NCBI GenBank assembly: GCA_965216365.1
Contig: CBDCFT010000061.1
Location: 1 to 64,000 of the forward strand
DNA length: 64,000 bases
Direction of reading: 5' to 3'
Source of the DNA: CBDCFT01 sp965216365
GTDB taxonomy: Bacteria > Pseudomonadota > Gammaproteobacteria > Arenicellales > CBDCFT01
Positions 1 through 8,202 of the stretch are shown here, in pieces (within the stretch, counting starts at the first letter, position 1; every line of letters begins with the position of its first letter). The position numbers and the translations under genes were made by a program. The notes under the pieces were generated by a model. That model made no database searches and was not told the DNA's origin. It worked only from the letters and a program-made list of their open reading frames with translations.

Positions 1-2
1 CT

Positions 3-239
3 TGGGCGGGTTATATCGATTTCACGCCGGACATGATTCCAGTCATCGCGCCGGCATTAAAAACCAGTGGTTTGGTTTTTGCTGCCGGGATGAGCGGTCA
101 CGGTTTCGGTTTGGGGCCGATAGTCGGGCGCCTGGCATCGGAGCTGGCCACAAATGGTCAAGCGTCAATGGATATCAGTGAGTTTTCCATGACACGTTTC
201 GTTGACGGCTCGGTATTGCAACCGCGTAATCTGATTTAG
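3..239 (+). CDS. FAD-dependent oxidoreductase (DAO family), C-terminal end only
   Basis: The window opens inside this gene; the reading frame is open from base 3 and ends at TAG 237-239, leaving about 78 residues. Visible are W-A-G-Y-I-D-F-T-P-D at the edge and GMSGHGFGLGPIVG further on. This last stretch is the typical C-terminal FAD-contacting segment of the D-amino-acid oxidase/sarcosine oxidase/DadA superfamily, which oxidises the C-N bond of amino acids or N-methyl amines. The internal ATG at 33 is not a start, since the family motif begins before it. It sits 32 bases upstream of an acyl-CoA synthetase gene on the same strand and may be cotranscribed with it, suggesting a catabolic operon. 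The substrate cannot be told from the fragment. Confidence 0.8.
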   Translation, partial: WAGYIDFTPDMIPVIAPALKTSGLVFAAGMSGHGFGLGPIVGRLASELATNGQASMDISEFSMTRFVDGSVLQPRNLI

Positions 240-271
240 GCATTGTTATCCCCTAGCGCAGTAGTATTTTT

Positions 272-2371
272 ATGAGCACAACGCATAAGCTCGATCCGTT
301 ACTCGCGCCTGAATCCATTGCATTTGTCGGTGCGTCGCTGCGTCCGAAATCATCCGGCAATGACATGATACGTGGCCCAGTATTTGAAGGATTTCAGGGT
401 GCATTGTATCCGGTTAATCCAAAATACGAACAGATCGAAGGATTGCAATGTTATGCGAGCCTGGATGAGCTACCCGAAACCGTAGAGCATGTCGTACTCG
501 CTGTTTCCAACCAACGGTTAGAAGCGTCATTACAACAGGCTATTGAGCATGGCGCGCGTGCGGTGACCATTTTCGCCAGTTGCTATCTGGAAAATGATTC
601 CACGCCTGATCTAAAACAACGTTTAACAACATTAGCGCACGAGGCGAACATTCCGTTGTGCGGTGGTAACGGCATGGGTTTCGCCAATCCGGTCGCTCGT
701 TTGCAGATCGCCGCTTTCCCGACAGCGCAACATCGCATGCAACCCGGCCACATAGCCTGGATCGCACAGTCGGGTTCGGTGTTCGGTGCACTGACGTATA
801 ACGACCCGCGTCTCAAGTTCAATCTTTGCGTGTCCAGCGGCAACGAGATGGTAACCACTTGTGTCGATTATATGGACTGGGCATTGGCGCAATCATCGAC
901 GCGGGTCATTGGCATGTTCCTGGAATCTGTGCGTGACCCGGCCGGGTTTCAAAATGCGTTGCAAACCGCCGCACAAAAACACATACCCGTGGTTATTATA
1001 AAAACCGGACGTACCGACGCGAGCGTAGCGATGGCATTAACCCACACCGGTGCCGTCGCGGGGCGGGACTCGGCATACAACGCGTTGTTTGATAAGTACG
1101 GCGTCATTCGAGTCAGTAATCTCGATGAAATGGCGGCTGTGTTGCTGGCGTTCTCGCAGCCCCGGCGCGCGGCCGCTGGAGGCCTGGTATCTATCCACGA
1201 TTCCGGTGGCGAATGCGAAATGCTGCTGGATTGCGCAGCCGATATCGATGTGCCGATTGCTGGCATCAGCGATGCGACACGCAATACATTGCGTAAAAAC
1301 CTCGACCCGGGTCTGGAACCGGTCAATCCTCTGGATGCCTGGGGAACAGGTCGCAATGCATTGACTATATTTGAAAATTGTTTAAACGCTTTGATGCAAG
1401 ACGAAGATGCCGCGGTCGGTCTTGTCGTTTCTGATTTGCGTGATAGGCACTGGCATCATGAAAACATGGTCGCGGTCGCGCGGGCAGCGCACGAAAAAAC
1501 GGATAAACCCGTTTTCATTGCAACCAACTATTCAAATCTTTTAGACAATGAAATCTCATTACCTTTAACAAAACATGGCATTCCCGTTATCGACGGAACG
1601 CACGAGGCATTGACTGCGGTTAAAGCGTTGATGATGCATCGCGATTTTTTGCAGCGGCCTGACGAATCGCCGGTTTCGGGTCAATCTGAATTTGATTCCA
1701 GCAAGTGGCGCAAAAAACTCAGTGAGAACACACAACTCGACGAGCAGCAATCATTGGCCTTGTTAATGGATTACGGCATTTCTGTCGTTGCACATCGTGT
1801 CGTGTCTGACAGTAATGCTGCGGTTAGCGCGGTAAAAGAAACCGGTTTCCCCATAGTTATGAAAACCGCTGTAACGGGTATTGGACATAAAACCGATGTC
1901 GGTGGCGTAAAACTCAATATTCAAAATGAGCGGGAACTCATCAACGCTTATGCTGAGTTGAATAAGTGTTTTGGCAGCGATGTCATGCTAATGCCGATGT
2001 TGAGCGGAGGCGTTGAAATCGGACTCGGTGTCGTAAACGATGCACAGTTTGGGCCGGTGGCCGTGGTGAGTGCAGGCGGTATATTGATTGAATTACTGGA
2101 TGATCGTGCATTCGCGCTCGCGCCCTGCGGTATTCACACCGTTAATCGCATGTTGGATAAACTTAAAATGTCACACCTGCTGAATGGTGTGCGTGGTGAC
2201 GCGCCATTGGACAGACGCGCCTTGGTAAATACCATAGTTATGTTGTCCGCTATGACGCATGAGCTGAGAGACTGTCTAGCTGAAATCGATATCAACCCGG
2301 TTATAGTGATGCCGGAAGGTTGTTTTGCCGTGGACGCGCTGGTTGTCGGTAAGAATAACGAGAATCACTAA
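272..2371 (+). CDS. ADP-forming acyl-CoA synthetase (fused alpha/beta, CoA-binding plus ATP-grasp)
   Basis: A 699-residue protein of the NDP-forming acyl-CoA synthetase family, which makes acyl-CoA from a carboxylate, CoA and ATP through a phosphohistidine intermediate. Residues about 8-140 form the CoA-binding Rossmann domain (PESIAFVGAS near the start). Residues 150-460 form the succinyl-CoA-ligase-like domains, with a GGECEM segment. Residues about 480-695 form the ATP-grasp domain (FPIVMKTAVTGIGHKTDVGG, and AEIDINPVIV near the end). No GNAT acetyltransferase domain is attached, unlike Pat-type protein acetyltransferases of similar layout. It is followed after 9 bases by an acyl-CoA dehydrogenase, so the pair probably activates and then oxidises a carboxylic acid in one pathway. 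The specific acid is unknown. Confidence 0.88.
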   Translation: MSTTHKLDPLLAPESIAFVGASLRPKSSGNDMIRGPVFEGFQGALYPVNPKYEQIEGLQCYASLDELPETVEHVVLAVSNQRLEASLQQAIEHGARAVTIFASCYLENDSTPDLKQRLTTLAHEANIPLCGGNGMGFANPVARLQIAAFPTAQHRMQPGHIAWIAQSGSVFGALTYNDPRLKFNLCVSSGNEMVTTCVDYMDWALAQSSTRVIGMFLESVRDPAGFQNALQTAAQKHIPVVIIKTGRTDASVAMALTHTGAVAGRDSAYNALFDKYGVIRVSNLDEMAAVLLAFSQPRRAAAGGLVSIHDSGGECEMLLDCAADIDVPIAGISDATRNTLRKNLDPGLEPVNPLDAWGTGRNALTIFENCLNALMQDEDAAVGLVVSDLRDRHWHHENMVAVARAAHEKTDKPVFIATNYSNLLDNEISLPLTKHGIPVIDGTHEALTAVKALMMHRDFLQRPDESPVSGQSEFDSSKWRKKLSENTQLDEQQSLALLMDYGISVVAHRVVSDSNAAVSAVKETGFPIVMKTAVTGIGHKTDVGGVKLNIQNERELINAYAELNKCFGSDVMLMPMLSGGVEIGLGVVNDAQFGPVAVVSAGGILIELLDDRAFALAPCGIHTVNRMLDKLKMSHLLNGVRGDAPLDRRALVNTIVMLSAMTHELRDCLAEIDINPVIVMPEGCFAVDALVVGKNNENH

Positions 2372-2380
2372 ACTGAAACT

Positions 2381-3547
2381 ATGGATTTAAAACTTTCTCA
2401 ACCCGAAAAAGACTTGCAGAAAAAAGCGCGGGCGTTTTGTGACCAGATTTTGTTGCCACGCGAACTGGAGGTTGAAGAAAATAATGGTTTACCCACCGCA
2501 TCGCGTCCCGCATTACGCAAGCAAGTCATCGATTGGGGGCTGGCGGCAATCAATCATGCAAAAGAACATGACGGTCAAGGCTTTTCGATATTCGAACAAA
2601 CGCTAGTGAATGAACAGCTTGGTCGTGCAACCAACGGGTTGTGGACAGCGGTGTGGCAACCGGCGATATGTTTGAAACAGGGTACGGCCAATCAGATTGA
2701 GGACTACCTGAAGCCCTGCTGCCGTGGCGAACGGCGTGGTTGTTATGCGATCACGGAACCGGAAGCCGGTTCTGATCCGCGCCGCGTGCAAACCAGTGCA
2801 GTGCTGGAGAATGGCAAATACGTTATCAACGGTGAGAAGTGGTTTGTGACATCGTTTAACGCTAGCGATTTTATTATTCTGCATGCCCATATCGATGGCG
2901 ACGCGGACAAGCCGACGCTGTTTTTAGTCGATCACGATAAGCCGGGTGTTCGTCATATTCGTTCGCCGAATTTTATGCACACTTATACATTCGATCATGC
3001 GGAGGTGGCTTTCGAGAACGTGATCGTCGAACCGTCGAGTATTTTGGGTGAAATTGGTCAAGGTTTTGAACTCACCAAAGACTGGTTTGTCGAGACTCGT
3101 CTGCAAATAGCGGCCCATTGTATCGGTGCGGCGACCCGCGCAGCAGAAATTGCGAATGAATACGCCGGTCAACGTGTGCAGTTTGGTCATCCGATACGGG
3201 AGTTTCAATCCATCGAATTTATGCTCGCGGACATGGCAACCGAGATTATGGCGGCGAAATCACTCCTTTATCGTATCGCTGCAGAAGTTGACGATGGCAT
3301 GGAACGAAAACTCGTGCATGCCCGCGCCAGCGCCGCTAAATTGCATTGTTCGGAAATGGCTGGGCGTGTTATCGATAAAGCGGTACAAATTCTGGGTGGT
3401 CGAGGCTATATGCGGGATAATCCGGTTGAGCGTTTGTATCGCGATATTCGGGTCGATCGGATTTGGGAGGGAACTTCCGAGATCCAACGCGCCATAATCG
3501 GTGGGCAAATCAAAAAACGTGGGCTGGATATTTTCACCGGCTGGTAG
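2381..3547 (+). CDS. acyl-CoA dehydrogenase
   Basis: A 388-residue flavoprotein of normal family length. It oxidises the alpha-beta bond of an acyl-CoA and passes electrons to an electron-transfer flavoprotein. The signature YAITEPEAGSDP lies near residues 120-130, the WFVTSFNASDF FAD-contact strand near 155-165, and the C-terminal LGGRGYMRDNPVERLYRD stretch near 340-360. It ends with IWEGTSEIQR, whose Glu is the usual catalytic base in this family. The start ATG is 9 bases after the stop of the acyl-CoA synthetase, implying cotranscription. Chain-length specificity cannot be read from sequence alone. It is the last gene of this catabolic group; a CRP-type palindrome and small genes follow. 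Confidence 0.92.
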   Translation: MDLKLSQPEKDLQKKARAFCDQILLPRELEVEENNGLPTASRPALRKQVIDWGLAAINHAKEHDGQGFSIFEQTLVNEQLGRATNGLWTAVWQPAICLKQGTANQIEDYLKPCCRGERRGCYAITEPEAGSDPRRVQTSAVLENGKYVINGEKWFVTSFNASDFIILHAHIDGDADKPTLFLVDHDKPGVRHIRSPNFMHTYTFDHAEVAFENVIVEPSSILGEIGQGFELTKDWFVETRLQIAAHCIGAATRAAEIANEYAGQRVQFGHPIREFQSIEFMLADMATEIMAAKSLLYRIAAEVDDGMERKLVHARASAAKLHCSEMAGRVIDKAVQILGGRGYMRDNPVERLYRDIRVDRIWEGTSEIQRAIIGGQIKKRGLDIFTGW

Positions 3548-3583
3548 ATTTCGGAAAAAATACAGCTTTTTACTCGTAAACAT

Positions 3584-3599
3584 TGTGAGTTAGTTCACA
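3584..3599. promoter_or_regulatory. perfect CRP-type palindrome
   Basis: TGTGA at 3584-3588, six bases, then TCACA at 3595-3599: an exact match to the CRP/Vfr consensus. It lies 37 bases after the acyl-CoA dehydrogenase stop and about 55 bases before the ATG at 3656. A TACCAT at 3621-3626 could be a class II -10 box. An inverted repeat (CCCGTACC 3617-3624 and GGTACGGG 3646-3653) overlaps the start region. It probably drives the small-gene unit that ends at the terminator near 4158. Confidence 0.55.
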
Positions 3600-3655
3600 G
3601 CTTCAAAAATCGTTTCCCCGTACCATGAAGCCTCACTAATCGAGAGGTACGGGAA

Positions 3656-3850
3656 ATGCAACGACATAAATTACAGCGCGACACACGCCATTGTGAGGAC
3701 CCGTATCTTGTGCCAGGTCTGAATCATCCTTGTAACGGCATGTACAGGGACGAGGTCAGTGCAAGCAGGAAATGGTATCCAACGAATGCCGGCGTGAGTA
3801 TCAATGATCATGCAAAGCGTGATCAAACGAATTCGATGGTGTTCGCTTAA
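3656..3850 (+). CDS. possible small protein, 64 aa
   Basis: An open frame of 64 codons starting with ATG. A GAGAGG Shine-Dalgarno-like stretch lies at 3642-3647, eight bases before the start, and a perfect CRP-type site sits further upstream. The product is polar, has no membrane segment or signal peptide and matches no family I recognise. It ends 55 bases before a better-supported small membrane protein gene, so both could lie on one CRP-activated transcript that ends at the terminator at 4113-4158. Amino-acid composition gives no strong coding signal; it could equally be leader RNA. Confidence 0.3.
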   Translation: MQRHKLQRDTRHCEDPYLVPGLNHPCNGMYRDEVSASRKWYPTNAGVSINDHAKRDQTNSMVFA

Positions 3851-3905
3851 CTATTTCCGACATTACTATTCGTCTGTACAAGTGCACATACACGGGGAGA
3901 ACATT

Positions 3906-4103
3906 ATGAAAAGGACGCAATCGCATACTAAGCAAAAGGGCTTTTTCAGTGTTGGTGTCGGCCTGATACTGTTGGCAGTGTTTGGCGGTATCACCGCAGG
4001 AACCGATGGCAAAGTTCGGCCGGAGGATCGAACCGCTACGATAATCGACGTACAACCAACTGTGCAATCCGAAGAACATTTTGCTCAGGTTGATCGTAAA
4101 TAA
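3906..4103 (+). CDS. small single-span membrane protein, 65 aa
   Basis: ATG at 3906 is preceded by GGGGAG at 3896-3901, a strong ribosome binding site at good spacing; an upstream in-frame start at 3804 is less likely because it lacks such a site. The product has a basic N-terminus (MKRTQSHTKQKG), one hydrophobic segment at about residues 13-32 (FFSVGVGLILLAVFGGITAG), and a short acidic polar tail. This is typical of a small inner-membrane or exported peptide with no assigned family. A strong Rho-independent terminator follows 9 bases after the stop, which supports a real gene end. Function unknown. Confidence 0.6.
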   Translation: MKRTQSHTKQKGFFSVGVGLILLAVFGGITAGTDGKVRPEDRTATIIDVQPTVQSEEHFAQVDRK

Positions 4104-4112
4104 ATTGTAGTT

Positions 4113-4158
4113 AAATCAAGTGAGTCAGGACGACGTGTTCTGGCTCACTTGATTTTTT
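4113..4158 (+). terminator. Rho-independent terminator
   Basis: Arms 4113-4128 and 4140-4155 pair over 16 positions with one G-U pair, loop of 11 bases, followed by a run of T (4153-4159). The stem itself has AAA/TTT at its base, so it can also work on the other strand for the convergent gene ending at 4274. Confidence 0.88.
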
Positions 4159-4273
4159 TGATTTGTGACCCTGATGCTACGTTTCACAACAAGACGCAAC
4201 CAGTTGACAACCGGTAGGGCGAAACATGTTCCGCCGAATGGAATTACCACGAGCTTTGTCCTATGCGACAATG

Positions 4274-6637
4274 TCACTGCGCACAGCGAAACCCAACCAT
4301 GGATAGCGCAAAGTGTGGTGGATTCGCATGGCGCAGGGTCGCACGCAATCCTTCCGGGTTGTTGCCCCAACCGCCACCACGAATGACTTTTTCTACCGTT
4401 GCCGAGCGATTAACCGGGTCTTGTTCGGGAGACCGTGAGTAATACTCCGGATCAAAACCGTCCTCGACCCACTCCCATACATTGCCCGTCATGTCGCTGA
4501 CCCCAAATGGCGAATCACCTCGTTTAAAACTGCCAACAGGTGCCGTGTATAAGAAGCTGTCGTGATCATCAGCCGCACAACATACATTGCTGCCGTAAGA
4601 AGCGCGTGCCGAATCCGGTATCTCTTTTCCCCAGGCATAAACACGATTATCGTTGCCACGCGCTGCGTATTCCCATTCGGCTTCTGTCGGCAGGCGTTTG
4701 CCACGCCATTCGCAGTACGCTTTGGCGTCATTCCAACTGACCTGTACAACAGGATGCGTGTCTAAACCATGAATGGATGAGTCAGGACCGTGCGGGTGTT
4801 GCCAGTTCGCATGCTCAACCCGGCGCCACTTGCCATTCCAATGCCAGGCTTTCCTCGATTTTTCCGCGTCGGTTATGTGGCCGGTTGTCGTAACAAAGTA
4901 GGAAAATTCCTTGTTGGTCACTTCATATCGATCTACTGAAAAGCCTGAAACACTGACTTTGCGTACAGGTCGTTCGGCAGATTCACCATCATTCGAACCC
5001 ATGCTGAACGTACCGGCTGGAATCGAGATCATTTCATCGTCATGTTTATGCCACCACTCTTTCCAGGCATCGACATCATAACCAAAACGATTACCGGTTA
5101 AATCGGTTAGCGCACCAACAATATCACCCTTCAACCATAGCGGGTCTTGGTCATTACCAAGACGCTCAAGCAACGTTGCAATCGTTTTACTGTCGTTTTG
5201 CCTGATGTCACCAGCTGTCGTGATAGTGGCTAGCAAGGGTTCGAAATACTTGTCTGCGTGATTGGTTTCCCGTGTCCATTTCTCGGCGAGCCATTCAACT
5301 GGTATTTTCCCATGGCCGTTTAAACTCATGGCCCACAATAAATACCAACGATTGACGTTTTGCACATTAACCCGATGAGCAAATGTCTCCAGCAAGAGTT
5401 GTGGGAATTCAGCCACCAGGGATTTTGACAAGGCATCGCCCGCTTGAATCTGCCGGCTTAATGCAAGCGGTGTTAACAGCTGGTCTATTCGATTTCGATA
5501 GTCATAAAAATTGTCGTCTGGCGTTTGTAGTGTCTCTTCTAAGGCAGCCGACAAGTTTGAAATGTTTACCGAATCGGATTTTTGCACGGGAAGAGAAGGT
5601 TTGTTAGCCAATTTTGGCAAACCAAAAAATCCCTCGGGTCCCCATAAAGCACCATGATCGTCGGGACCGATCGTACCGACATAAACACGCTCACCAACAA
5701 CAAGAACATCAACCGGTTGCGCATTATCGAAGACCTGCACGATCTTCCAGTTCGTTCCATCATGACTATTCAATAACTTGCCTGATTCCTTTCCGGCCGT
5801 GATAGCCCAAAACATATGTTCACTTGCTGCAAACGCTCTAACATTTGTTCCATCGAGCGCGTCGACTTTTTCGGTTGCATCACCGTTAGTTCGCCATACT
5901 GCGTGTTTACCCTTGTTCGCGTTTACGGCGTACAACCATTCATTAAAAACAGCAAGTTGCGTCGTTGCGCTGCCGTCAGGCCATGTGGATACGACCTGCG
6001 CCGATTCATTCTTCCAAAATAACAATTTTGCGCCGGTCTGACGCCGGCTGGTTAATCCGGCATAAAGGCTATTTTTAAATGCAACCAGACTGGTAATGCG
6101 CGAGACTTCTCCCTGCGCTGTGTCATGATCGTAAATAATCTCCCAGCTCAGTCCGCTATCTGTCGAGCGTTGCAAGCCGGCACGCCAGGCCGATGTTGCA
6201 GCAAATAACTCACCGTTTAATCGGATCATCGCGTGCGTATGAAAAGCCTGGGTCTTGGCAAAAATATTTTTTGCCCAATCGCGACCATCGGTAACGGAAT
6301 ATTCTGCTCCGCCGGTTGAAAAACGCGAATCTTCGTATGGCCAGTACAATAAGTCGTCATGTACGACTGGATCACCCACGTCCTGACTGAATAAATGTTT
6401 TTCGTACCGGGTTGCACCGCTGTCGGGATCATAGCTGTACAGATCGGCGGAGTTATGATTCTTGAATTTAACGCTGTTAACAAACCAAACCCGCCCGTCA
6501 TAGGCGACGAGTTTCGACACCGCGGGCCAGGGACCGGGCTGGGATAGAACGATTAGCGGTTCTGACGCGAATGTCCGTCCACCCAGAATTAAAAGCACTA
6601 CAGAAAGTAAAAGTCGCCATGCGCGTTGGTTACACAT
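4274..6637 (-). CDS. exported beta-propeller protein with C-terminal FGE/sulfatase-modifying-like domain
   Basis: A 787-residue protein with an N-terminal signal peptide (hydrophobic RLLLSVVLLILGG, then FAS-EP). Residues about 27-330 consist of repeated BNR/propeller-like strands with Ser-x-Asp-x-Gly turns (STDSGLSWEI, SHDGTNWKIV). Residues about 340-520 look alpha-helical and HEAT-like, ending in FGYDVDAWKEWW. Residues about 525-787 are an FGE-sulfatase domain (SIPAGTFSMGSNDGESAERP, FSVDRYEVTNKEFSYF, GKRLPTEAEWEYAARG, GNVWEWVEDGFD, VIRGGGWGN...GFRCAQ). In true formylglycine-generating enzymes two cysteines sit between RGGSW and GFRCA; here that interval has none, so formylglycine formation is unlikely. 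It more likely acts as a binding or structural periplasmic protein, or an FGE-fold enzyme with another chemistry. Confidence 0.8.
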   Translation of the reverse strand: MCNQRAWRLLLSVVLLILGGRTFASEPLIVLSQPGPWPAVSKLVAYDGRVWFVNSVKFKNHNSADLYSYDPDSGATRYEKHLFSQDVGDPVVHDDLLYWPYEDSRFSTGGAEYSVTDGRDWAKNIFAKTQAFHTHAMIRLNGELFAATSAWRAGLQRSTDSGLSWEIIYDHDTAQGEVSRITSLVAFKNSLYAGLTSRRQTGAKLLFWKNESAQVVSTWPDGSATTQLAVFNEWLYAVNANKGKHAVWRTNGDATEKVDALDGTNVRAFAASEHMFWAITAGKESGKLLNSHDGTNWKIVQVFDNAQPVDVLVVGERVYVGTIGPDDHGALWGPEGFFGLPKLANKPSLPVQKSDSVNISNLSAALEETLQTPDDNFYDYRNRIDQLLTPLALSRQIQAGDALSKSLVAEFPQLLLETFAHRVNVQNVNRWYLLWAMSLNGHGKIPVEWLAEKWTRETNHADKYFEPLLATITTAGDIRQNDSKTIATLLERLGNDQDPLWLKGDIVGALTDLTGNRFGYDVDAWKEWWHKHDDEMISIPAGTFSMGSNDGESAERPVRKVSVSGFSVDRYEVTNKEFSYFVTTTGHITDAEKSRKAWHWNGKWRRVEHANWQHPHGPDSSIHGLDTHPVVQVSWNDAKAYCEWRGKRLPTEAEWEYAARGNDNRVYAWGKEIPDSARASYGSNVCCAADDHDSFLYTAPVGSFKRGDSPFGVSDMTGNVWEWVEDGFDPEYYSRSPEQDPVNRSATVEKVIRGGGWGNNPEGLRATLRHANPPHFALSMVGFRCAQ

Positions 6638-6675
6638 GACGGTGTTTGATTACACCAGAGCCGCGCTAGTTCCCT

Positions 6676-7596
6676 CTAGGCACTTAAAACCTCGCGCTCG
6701 GTTTGTACGCGCTCACCCTCGGCCAGCACGAACTCCTTAAACGCCTGCGCGGTGGCGGAGAGTTGGCGCCCGCGCCGGTGTGCGATATACCAGTGGCGCA
6801 GAATAGGAAACGACTCTACATCGAGTTGAACAATTTTGCCGACGGACAACTCGAGCTCAACGGTGTGCGCTGAAACAATGGCCAGACCGAGTCCGGCTTC
6901 GACACTTTGTTTTATGGCCTCGTTACTGGTCATTTCAATACTGCTGGAAGGCTGGATCGCGTTGTCGGCAAAAAAGCGTTCAATGGCGATGCGTGTACCG
7001 GAGCCGGGTTCGCGCATAATGACTATTTCATTGTCCAACGCATGCAGTGGGATGCCTTTTTCACCGGCCAGCGGATGATGTGGTGCGGCGATTACGATGA
7101 GCGGGTTTTCCATGAACGCTTCGGCGGCGACGTCGAGATCGGCGGGTGGACGGCCCATGAGCACGATATCGGGTTCGTTATCTTCCAGCCGTTGCAATAG
7201 CACTTCGCGGTTGACTACATCCAGACTAACGCTGATGTTGGGATGATCCTGGCAGAATTGCGATAATAATTTTGCCGCAAAATAATTCACCGTCGATGCG
7301 ATGGCGACTTTCAGTCGGCCACCATTAATGCCGCGCAAGGTGTCGATTTCTTTTTCTGTCGCGGACAACTGCGCCATGATTTTTTGTGCATGCTTAAGCA
7401 ATACCTCACCCGCTTCCGTAACATGGACTTTTTTGCCAAGAATATCGAACAGGGGAATGCCCACGGCCGCCTCCAATTGTTTGATCTGCATGGAAACAGC
7501 GGGTTGCGTGAGGTGAAGTTCATCGGCGGCGCGGGTAAAACTCAGATTGCGTGCGACTGCATCGAAAATTTTGAGTTGCCGGATGGTGATATGCAT
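6676..7596 (-). CDS. LysR-family transcriptional regulator, CbbR-like
   Basis: A 306-residue LysR-type regulator. The winged helix-turn-helix fills residues about 1-65 (RQLKIFDAVARNLSFTRAAD, LTQPAVSMQIKQLEAAVG). The effector-binding domain fills about 90-295 (GRLKVAIASTVNYFAAKLL, MREPGSGTRIAIERFF). The N-terminus and the EPGSGTR segment are typical of the CbbR subgroup, which controls Calvin-cycle and other genes. However, no RuBisCO or carbon fixation gene is in the window, and the neighbours are an FGE-like protein and a small unknown gene, so its target is open. The start ATG at 7596 gives the normal family N-terminus. Confidence 0.9.
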   Translation of the reverse strand: MHITIRQLKIFDAVARNLSFTRAADELHLTQPAVSMQIKQLEAAVGIPLFDILGKKVHVTEAGEVLLKHAQKIMAQLSATEKEIDTLRGINGGRLKVAIASTVNYFAAKLLSQFCQDHPNISVSLDVVNREVLLQRLEDNEPDIVLMGRPPADLDVAAEAFMENPLIVIAAPHHPLAGEKGIPLHALDNEIVIMREPGSGTRIAIERFFADNAIQPSSSIEMTSNEAIKQSVEAGLGLAIVSAHTVELELSVGKIVQLDVESFPILRHWYIAHRRGRQLSATAQAFKEFVLAEGERVQTEREVLSA

Positions 7597-7745
7597 CAGC
7601 CGATTATAAGCTTAATACTGATGCGGCGTTCAATGGCTCAGAAGGTATTAAATGCTATTCAGAACCTCTGAATGGAGAATGAACGCCGGGTTGTTAAACA
7701 GCGGCCTTATGATTCGTAGCGCCGGTAATGGAGGTTTTTGAGGGA

Positions 7746-7761
7746 GGCGCCTTTCGGCGCC
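7746..7761 (-). other. GC-rich hairpin downstream of small gene
   Basis: GGCGCC (7746-7751) and GGCGCC (7756-7761) flank a 4-base loop; read on the minus strand the loop is GAAA, a very stable tetraloop. It lies 18 bases past the stop of the gene at 7780-8061. There is no T run after it, so a terminator role is only possible, not shown. Confidence 0.35.
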
Positions 7762-7779
7762 GGGCTGAGCGAACTCCAG

Positions 7780-8061
7780 CTATGCAAATGCAAAGTGGCC
7801 AAGTAGGGGTTGGATATCTTCGATTTCCCGTGCCTGGAGATAAAACTCGTCGCGTGCCTTCACTTGAATCTGCCCCGTGTCATCTTTGACCAGGTCAAAT
7901 TCCTGAACAGGCAGACCGTTGATATCTTGAAGTTTCTCCTGCAGGGTATCCGCACCCGCCTGGGCGGCCGGTCCGGTGTTGAGCATTGATAACTGCCCAT
8001 AGCTGAGACCGACGACTTTTCGTCCCTGTGTGGTCATAATTTGAAAAAGTTTGGTATCCAT
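7780..8061 (-). CDS. hypothetical protein, 93 aa
   Basis: An open frame of 93 codons, ATG at 8061. The protein is soluble, with no signal peptide or membrane segment. It has a slightly beta-rich first half (LFQIMTTQGRKVVGLSYG) and an acidic second half (EFDLVKDDTGQIQVKARDEF). I do not recognise a family. It stands alone between the CbbR-like regulator and the divergent M23 peptidase gene, with an AT-rich shared intergenic region that holds a CRP-like site. Codon use looks like that of its neighbours, which supports coding. Confidence 0.6.
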   Translation of the reverse strand: MDTKLFQIMTTQGRKVVGLSYGQLSMLNTGPAAQAGADTLQEKLQDINGLPVQEFDLVKDDTGQIQVKARDEFYLQAREIEDIQPLLGHFAFA

Positions 8062-8120
8062 ATCTTTGCGTCTTGTATTTGAAGTCTTATATCATTTTTT
8101 CACAAGTTTGCTTAACAAAT

Positions 8121-8136
8121 TATGAACTTCGTCACA
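8121..8136. promoter_or_regulatory. CRP-like site, one mismatch
   Basis: TATGA at 8121-8125, six bases, TCACA at 8132-8136 (nine of ten consensus positions) in the divergent region between genes at 8061 (minus) and 8203 (plus). A TAGAAT at 8167-8172 could be a -10 box for the plus-strand gene. Confidence 0.3.
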
Positions 8137-8202
8137 AATTTTCACAATTAACAATAGATTGCAATTTAGAATAGATTTTTCAGTGATACGGTTCAGCATA
8201 TT

